Origin: Pigoraptor chileana
Taxonomy: Eukaryota > Opisthokonta > Filasterea
Assembly (NCBI GenBank): GCA_943704495.1
Contig: CALSCR010000287.1
Location: forward strand, 1-24,910
Direction: 5' to 3'
DNA: 24,910 nucleotides
A program made the translations under genes and the position numbers. Positions 20,001 through 24,910 of this stretch are shown piece after piece (within the stretch, counting starts at the first letter, position 1; each line of letters begins with the position of its first letter). The notes below the pieces were generated by a model. The model did not search any database, was not told the origin of the DNA, and was given only the letters and a program-made list of their open reading frames with translations.

Positions 20001-22872
20001 CGAGAAAGTACTCTCCGCCATCGAGAAGGACGGGCGGCAGAGGGCGGTGGATGGTAATGTGGGCGGATTGCGATTCTCCCTCGCAGTCCGACACCACAAA
20101 CGAGAGTGAGTCGAATCCGGACGCGCGGAATATTCCGGCCGCGGGGACGTATGTGACAAGGCCCGCGGCAGAGTAGACAAGCGCCTCCGGCTGCGACTGC
20201 ACGCCGTTGAGCACAATTGAATCGATGCCCGTGCGGTCGTCGACAGAGAGATCGATGCGGACAAAGCGCGAGGGAAGGAAGGAAGGGCAGAGCGGCGGCT
20301 CAAACGACCGGGAAAGGCCTTTGCTCCGCAGGGCGGGCGACAGAGAGAAGAATAAGTGCGTGATTGTCAAGACAGGGCATAGGATGGGGTCAATCGTGTG
20401 CACGTACACACATAAACACGAACAACAAACGAACAAAGAGCACTAAATCAAAACTGTTCTTTGAATTCATTGGCGATCGAGATGTCACAATGGCCCCTAT
20501 GATGGCTGTCAATAGAAAGAAGGGAGAGGGGGAGGGAGAAGCTAGACCTTACGCACCTTGCTGCGCGCTCTGTGCATCACCGGACCATAGCACAGCCCAT
20601 TGCGTGGCAGTACCGTTGTATGTTGTCGCAGTGGACACCCTTACAACCTTCCCTGGATTCAGTGTCTCGTAAATATCCACCATCTTCGGGAACACAGCCT
20701 GCAGGTACTCAAGCTCCACAAACGCCGCCTCGCCGTCCGACGGGCGCGGCTGCCATGACAGTTCGCTCGTTCCGTACTTTGGATACACATCGGGCTTGCC
20801 CAGCACGTTCTGTGGGCCGGACTCGCAGGAGCCGCCGCACGCCTTACTCGTGCCAAGCAGTGCATGTGCGTGCTGAAACTCCAGCGGCAATCCCTGCCCA
20901 ACAACAATCTCCTCGCCACGGCCAAATCTGCGACCATCAGCATCGACGGCATCGTCTGATTGGTAGAGACGACCGAGACGGGGCGCATCCACAATGCGAA
21001 AGTACTTTCGCGGGCTGAAGTTGACGTCCACGTCCGTCCACGCAAGCGAAATAGTAAAAGGCCCGCGTTCAGACAGCGTGGTATTCGCACTTACGCCAAC
21101 GGGGGCGTCATTTACAAAGTTCACGATAATGTTGACGGTGGCTGCGGGCGACAGTACGCCCTGGTCCTCGTATGCATAAGTGAATGATGCAAGCGGCGTA
21201 TCAGCGTCCGGCGAGTGCAAGTCCAAGGGCGGAGTGTACATGACAACGCCGCGTGGATTGTCAACCCACTGCGGCGACACTATTTCCACGAGGCGGCTCG
21301 CATTTCGGTCGAGCGATTCGTACGAGTCTGTGTTGCTCGGTAAGAATTGCGCGGCAAACAGGCGGCCTCGCGTTGGGAGCGAAACGATGCGCACACGAAG
21401 GGAGGGGGCGTCGATTGACGAGGACCCAAGCACAAGCGCCAAGATGGTGTCCTCCGCGGTGGTGACCGTCACATTCGGGGCTGTGGCGTATGTCTGCGAG
21501 ACCATACGCACAACCGCCCCAGTGACGGGGCCTGACGCATTGTTTATATCGTATGTTATGTATGCAATCGAATCACCGTCCGGACTCACCCGAAATGAAG
21601 CGGATGGTATGTAGAGGAAAAAAGCTTCCATCGACACGTTCGCTCCCGCAACAACGTCCACAGAGGGATTGCTCCCGAGAACGAGGCGACCAAGAGTGGG
21701 AAGTTGTGTCACGTTGATGCCAGATAAAGTAAGCTCTGACACAACCAGACTGTAATTGGACACATGCTGGGGCACAACAGCCACAGATAGACCACCCCCA
21801 ATGAGGGGAGCACCTGAAATGGCGCGCGTTGGTTTTGTGGGTGCACGTGGCGACCGATCACTCGAGTACGTCAGCTCGTTCTTGCGGTCGGGAGAGCGTC
21901 CCACAAGCACCTTAACTCCAGTCTCGTCACGAATAACATTATCATAAACGTCAAAGCTGCAGTGATGATGCAGAAAAAGAGTGCAAATGTTGTTGGCATG
22001 CTGTACCGCTACTATGCACTCATTTCTCACGTGTGGCCTGCGCATATACAACTTGGCTTTGGGCGTTACTTATTCCGCCATTGTTTTCCGCTTATTACTA
22101 TCACATATTACATTATTACGGGAGACAGTGCTTCAAAAGATGAAAAAATGGAAGTCGGAGGAACTCACTCAATGGCATGACAAAGAGATTCGCACACAAT
22201 TTCGGAAGCATTTGCTGGACCATCGTCCCACAGGTATAATACAGGTGCACTCAAGCACAGACGCAAACACACGGGTGTGCCCACACATGCACACACGTCC
22301 CACAAAGAAAGACCGCCACCCACTTGAAGTTGGCAATCAGACCATCCTCGGAATGGAGTGCGCGTCGGAAATTCGAGCGCACTTGGGCCGGTGTCCTTGC
22401 ATAGTTCCACAGACGAAACTCATCGATTGCGCCACCAAGTGACTGGGACTCATCGACGTCGCCGCAAAATGCATCCAGCTGCAAGAATACGAGCACAATC
22501 AAGCACAAAAGAGCGGGTGCGTTAAAGTGCTGTGCTACTGAGTGTATTTAGGTTTGGGTGTCTGGGTGTGTCGGTGTGTCTGTGTGTCTGTGAGTCTGCG
22601 TGTTGTGTGTCTGTTTACATGTGCATGTGTGGGTGCATCACACGTAGACAGCTGGCAACTGTATCCACCTCTTGACCCAGCATGAAACACCCCGGCTGTC
22701 GAATGGGCGCCTTCCACTCATCTGATCCCATCACCGCCGCCGATATAGTCTCCCCATTCCGATACAATATGACCGACCCGGTAGCTCCCTCCCATGTGAC
22801 TGCATAGTGCGTCCTGTGCAACGCACATGGAGCGTGATGCAGGTGGAACTTGTTCTCAGACCCATGACACAT

Positions 22873-22934
<62 letters not shown>

Positions 22935-22991
22935 CACGCACATACACACAAACACACGCACACGCACACAAGCACACACACATACACACAG

Positions 22992-23022
<31 letters not shown>

Positions 23023-23842
23023 TCTTGAAGAGACAAGCTCCCGCTGAACCCCATTCGTGACCATCCATCCACCCACCATCCGATAGAGAGGGCGCAAGAA
23101 ACGTTGTTGAGTGTCGTGCACAGATAGTTCTGTCCAGACTTCCAAAAGTAAATGTGACTGCCTGCAAACCCGAGCGTGAGTTCGTTCGCTTGGTCATATG
23201 GCGGAGTGACACTTGGATCAAATGCGCTGTAGGCTACGACAGTGTTGTAGTTGTACATGTCAACGATGCGAACCCAAAACTCTATGGTCAATGCCGACTG
23301 GGGAAATCCAGTCCCCATTGCTCCCAAAATGGGGCTAGCAATGTCAGCATTTTTCGAGTCGAATAGCAGCGCATATCCTCCCCGATTGTGCGTTGCGTGC
23401 GCATCTGTCACATGCCAAAGGAAGGGGTATGAAATGGACAGGGCCGGCAATGGGACAACACGGGTGAAGAACGATTCAAAGTGAGAGTATGAAACAATGG
23501 ACGTCGTCGGATACAAGTCAGTGTCTTAGGCACCATGTCATGCCCATGGACTCCACAAGATAGTAGATGTAGGAATTGTCTTAGGATGGACTCCACATCA
23601 ATAAAGAAAGAGAGATGTAGGATTCAAGTCAGTGTCTAATACGCCATTCCCATGGACTCTGCAAGTGACGGACAGAAAGACCACGGGAGGCTCCTATGTC
23701 GTCTGCAACGGCTGCAATGTAAGGGCGTGCCAATGCCACCAATGCGACACCAAGCGACCTCACCTCGCCAAACAAGCGCAGTTGCGGCAAACAAGAGGAT
23801 GCGCAGAAGTGACCAGGCAACTGCCACAGGGCGGCGCTCCAT
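17029..23842 (-). CDS. Receptor TKL pseudokinase with LamG, cadherin-like and discoidin-like ectodomain, 11 exons
   Basis: Exons in transcript order: 23764-23842, 23077-23404, 22669-22813, 22324-22478, 20557-21956, 19392-20318, 18344-19072, 18029-18198, 17751-17783, 17410-17566, 17029-17276; all phases agree, giving 1456 aa. Exon 1 is a signal peptide (core [14 protein letters not shown]). LamG/concanavalin fold about 30-240 ([30 protein letters not shown]). Cadherin-like repeats about 300-525 and 745-805 ([26 protein letters not shown]). A discoidin-like domain about 615-745 resembles FBXL4 ([25 protein letters not shown]). One membrane helix 944-970. Kinase-like domain: LGAGTFG 1001-1007, VAIR with Arg1022 for the usual Lys, a Ser-rich insert of about 200 residues before helix C (Glu1238), [12 protein letters not shown] 1313-1315 for HRD, DFG 1333-1335, [22 protein letters not shown], and a C-lobe Trp/Arg-Pro motif. 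It predicts a plasma-membrane receptor without normal phosphotransfer. The ligand is unknown. Confidence 0.85.
17751..17783 (-). other. 33-nt microexon encoding the catalytic loop (exon 9 of the receptor)
   Basis: Eleven codons, [11 protein letters not shown], lie between a good acceptor (CGAACGCAG) and a GTGTGT donor, phase 0 on both sides. Neighbouring exons end SASPPI and begin [13 protein letters not shown], so this piece fills exactly the gap for a kinase catalytic loop. Because it is symmetric, skipping it would delete the loop without shifting frame. Confidence 0.8.
17852..17892 (-). repeat. Dispersed repeat, degenerate copy in receptor intron 8
   Basis: Read on the minus strand, this stretch has GTGGGCACAGCGCCT followed by ACTTGAATC, the start and end of the repeat, with a decayed centre. 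It lies in the intron just before the microexon, in the orientation of the transcript. Confidence 0.6.
22556..22615. repeat. TG/TGTC simple repeat in receptor intron 3
   Basis: Imperfect GTGTGTC and TGTGAGTC units on the plus strand. The transcript of the minus-strand gene therefore carries CA-rich sequence here. Confidence 0.85.
22877..23022. repeat. (CA)n microsatellite in receptor intron 2
   Basis: A pure CA run (about 22877-22931) is followed by interrupted CA repeats with AGCACGC and CATACACAC variants. It fills most of the 263-nt intron and is UG repeat in the transcript sense. The Val/Cys and Thr/His frames it produces are not genes. Confidence 0.95.
23508..23659 (-). repeat. Dispersed repeat, array of three units in receptor intron 1
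   Basis: Read on the minus strand there are three units each starting GAGTCCAT: 23659-23601 (complete, with GACACTGACTTGAATCC and a CTCTTTCTTT tail), 23593-23562 (internally deleted, keeping CCTAAGACA and CCTACATCT) and 23553-23508 (complete to GACTTG). The orientation is that of the transcript, and the array is wholly inside the 359-nt first intron. Confidence 0.85.
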
Positions 23843-24746
23843 AATCAATAACTACAATAACAAACAGAGTTGTCGACAAACTCTCGGAAATGAAATTCGC
23901 TCATTTGTTTGTCGTGTCCGTGCAGAAGATGAAGTATGGACGATACATCACAACGCAAGAGGAATCTTGGAGACCAGACTCAAAGCGTTCGCGGACTCCG
24001 ACGACTCATTGCGCCCACAGTCGTGAGTAGTGACAGCTTCGTTCACTCGCTTCTACTCTCTCACACCGTCGGTAAACAGCGGAGTGTCACAGGGGACCTA
24101 ATCCAACTGCTGGCATTGAGTTTTGGATGAAGCTCAAGGGTGCTTATGAAACCCTTGCTGTTGCTTAGGGGAACGCATTTTTCCTTATATGGTACATATC
24201 GCCGCTGAATACCATATGCGGTCTGTCCAGATGCAAAATCTGTGACGTCACGCAGTCGCGAACAGACCCAACACATTTTACGCAATGCCGTTGCGCAAAA
24301 AACGCAATTCATCTCTGCGTGATTGCGCTTTTTGTGTCTCTCGTCTGCAAATCATGCTTGCCCGCTTGTGTTGTGTCTCACCAAGTTCTTCTACCGCGGA
24401 TCGCGCAATTGTCGTGGCACCGGCAAACCTCCGACTCACGGCACTCTGTGCATCTAAGTTCACCCGAACACTCGTCACTCGCTGCACTCAATTGCACACG
24501 CATTTCACGCACACCACGCCACAAAAAGATTGGTCACGGGATAGCACAAGAGCAGCTTTGCAATCTGCTGTGGGGCGTTTGTCAGCCGTCGGGCGTCATC
24601 ATTATCATCATCAACTTTACTATCATAACCGCTCGCCGCGAACCACTCAGTCTGGTCGTTTGTCCGTGCCTCCCACTTTACAGGCCACACTCGCAACTGA
24701 GGAAACGCACTCTATTATCCGCTACCGCTGCTGCTGTTTGTGGACC
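23843..24746. other. Divergent spacer upstream of the receptor gene
   Basis: About 900 bases lie between the receptor ATG (minus) and a plus-strand ATG at 24747. No supported gene. A palindromic GTGACGTCAC at 24242-24251 is the only clear regulatory-type site. An imperfect inverted repeat built on GCGCAAAAAACGCAAT / ATTGCGCTTTTTGTG lies at about 24293-24338. Confidence 0.5.
24242..24251. promoter_or_regulatory. Palindromic CRE-like GTGACGTCAC
   Basis: A ten-base palindrome containing the full CREB/ATF site TGACGTCA. It is about 400 bases upstream of the receptor ATG and 500 upstream of the right-edge gene, so either or both could use it. Binding is inferred from the motif alone. Confidence 0.4.
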
Positions 24747-24910
24747 ATGTCGACGTCAACGTCTGTCTCGCCGGCACTGCTGTACGTCCCGCCTGCAGGA
24801 AGCTTGCTAATGGCGTGGGAAGTGAAGGAGCAGAGGCAGCCTCGTGTGCGAAGACCGCTGTCTCGCAGCCTATCAACACAACCTGACTCTGCAGCCACAA
24901 CAATCATTGC
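24747..24910 (+). CDS. N-terminal fragment of a gene leaving the window, function unknown
   Basis: ATG at 24747 in a strong context (GGACCATGT) opens 54 codons with no stop to the window end, starting MSTSTSVSPALLYVPPAGSL and continuing with a basic Arg/Pro/Ser-rich stretch (PRVRRPLSRSL). No family is recognisable from so short a piece. Support is the start context, codon composition like the neighbours and the divergent position next to the receptor promoter. It could still be chance. Confidence 0.4.
   Translation, partial: MSTSTSVSPALLYVPPAGSLLMAWEVKEQRQPRVRRPLSRSLSTQPDSAATTII

Noticed and set aside
22165-22260. Possible extra receptor exon ([16 protein letters not shown]) between exons 4 and 5
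   Set aside because: Joining exon 4 directly to exon 5 gives a phase-correct LamG end (GLIANFNFDVYDN), and the extra piece would break the fold.
22807-23060. Thr/His-rich and Cys/Val-rich long frames on both strands
   Set aside because: They are translations of the CA/TG microsatellite in a receptor intron. The same applies to frames at 8629-9211 and 13953-14159.

Overview
The window is nuclear DNA of a eukaryote. Several genes have spliceosomal introns, there is no operon layout, and long TG/CA microsatellites are scattered through introns and spacers. One gene carries a WOPR (Gti1/Pac2) DNA-binding domain, a family known chiefly from fungi. Another encodes a large membrane receptor of the tyrosine-kinase-like (TKL) type, with LamG, cadherin-like and discoidin-like ectodomains, as is usual in unicellular protists. 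Together these suggest a fungus-lineage or other unicellular opisthokont. I cannot name the species.

Layout: (TG)n at the left edge; a two-exon TPR-repeat protein (984-2879, +); a four-exon mitochondrial 3-hydroxyacyl-CoA dehydrogenase (3323-4920, +); an intronless RNF220-type RING E3 ligase (5270-6607, -); an eleven-exon WOPR transcription factor with two polyglutamine tracts (7560-11921, +); an intronless SLC35A/UDP-galactose-type nucleotide-sugar transporter (12170-13147, -); a 2 kb spacer with weak signs of a small + strand gene; a small putative mitochondrial protein of unknown function (15220-15710, perhaps with a first exon at 16198-16282, -); an eleven-exon receptor with a kinase-like domain (17029-23842, -); and the first codons of a gene leaving the window at the right (24747 onward, +).

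The most interesting object is the receptor. Its assembled protein is 1456 residues: signal peptide, LamG, cadherin-like repeats, a discoidin-like domain, one membrane helix and a TKL domain. The VAIK lysine is Arg, and the HRD loop is HGN, encoded by its own 33-nt exon; DFG is kept. It is therefore a predicted pseudokinase, with the same loop as the kinase-homology domains of receptor guanylyl cyclases. Second is a short dispersed repeat (core GACACTGACTTG). It occurs in WOPR intron 2, receptor introns 1 and 8 and just upstream of the WOPR start, always in the transcribed orientation, which recalls introner-like elements.

The genes look like independent housekeeping and regulatory units rather than one pathway. 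RNF220-like/WOPR and receptor/right-edge gene are head-to-head pairs; HADH/RNF220-like and WOPR/transporter are tail-to-tail. Exon boundaries were inferred by reading splice sites against protein family conservation and phase arithmetic. All are unverified by transcripts.
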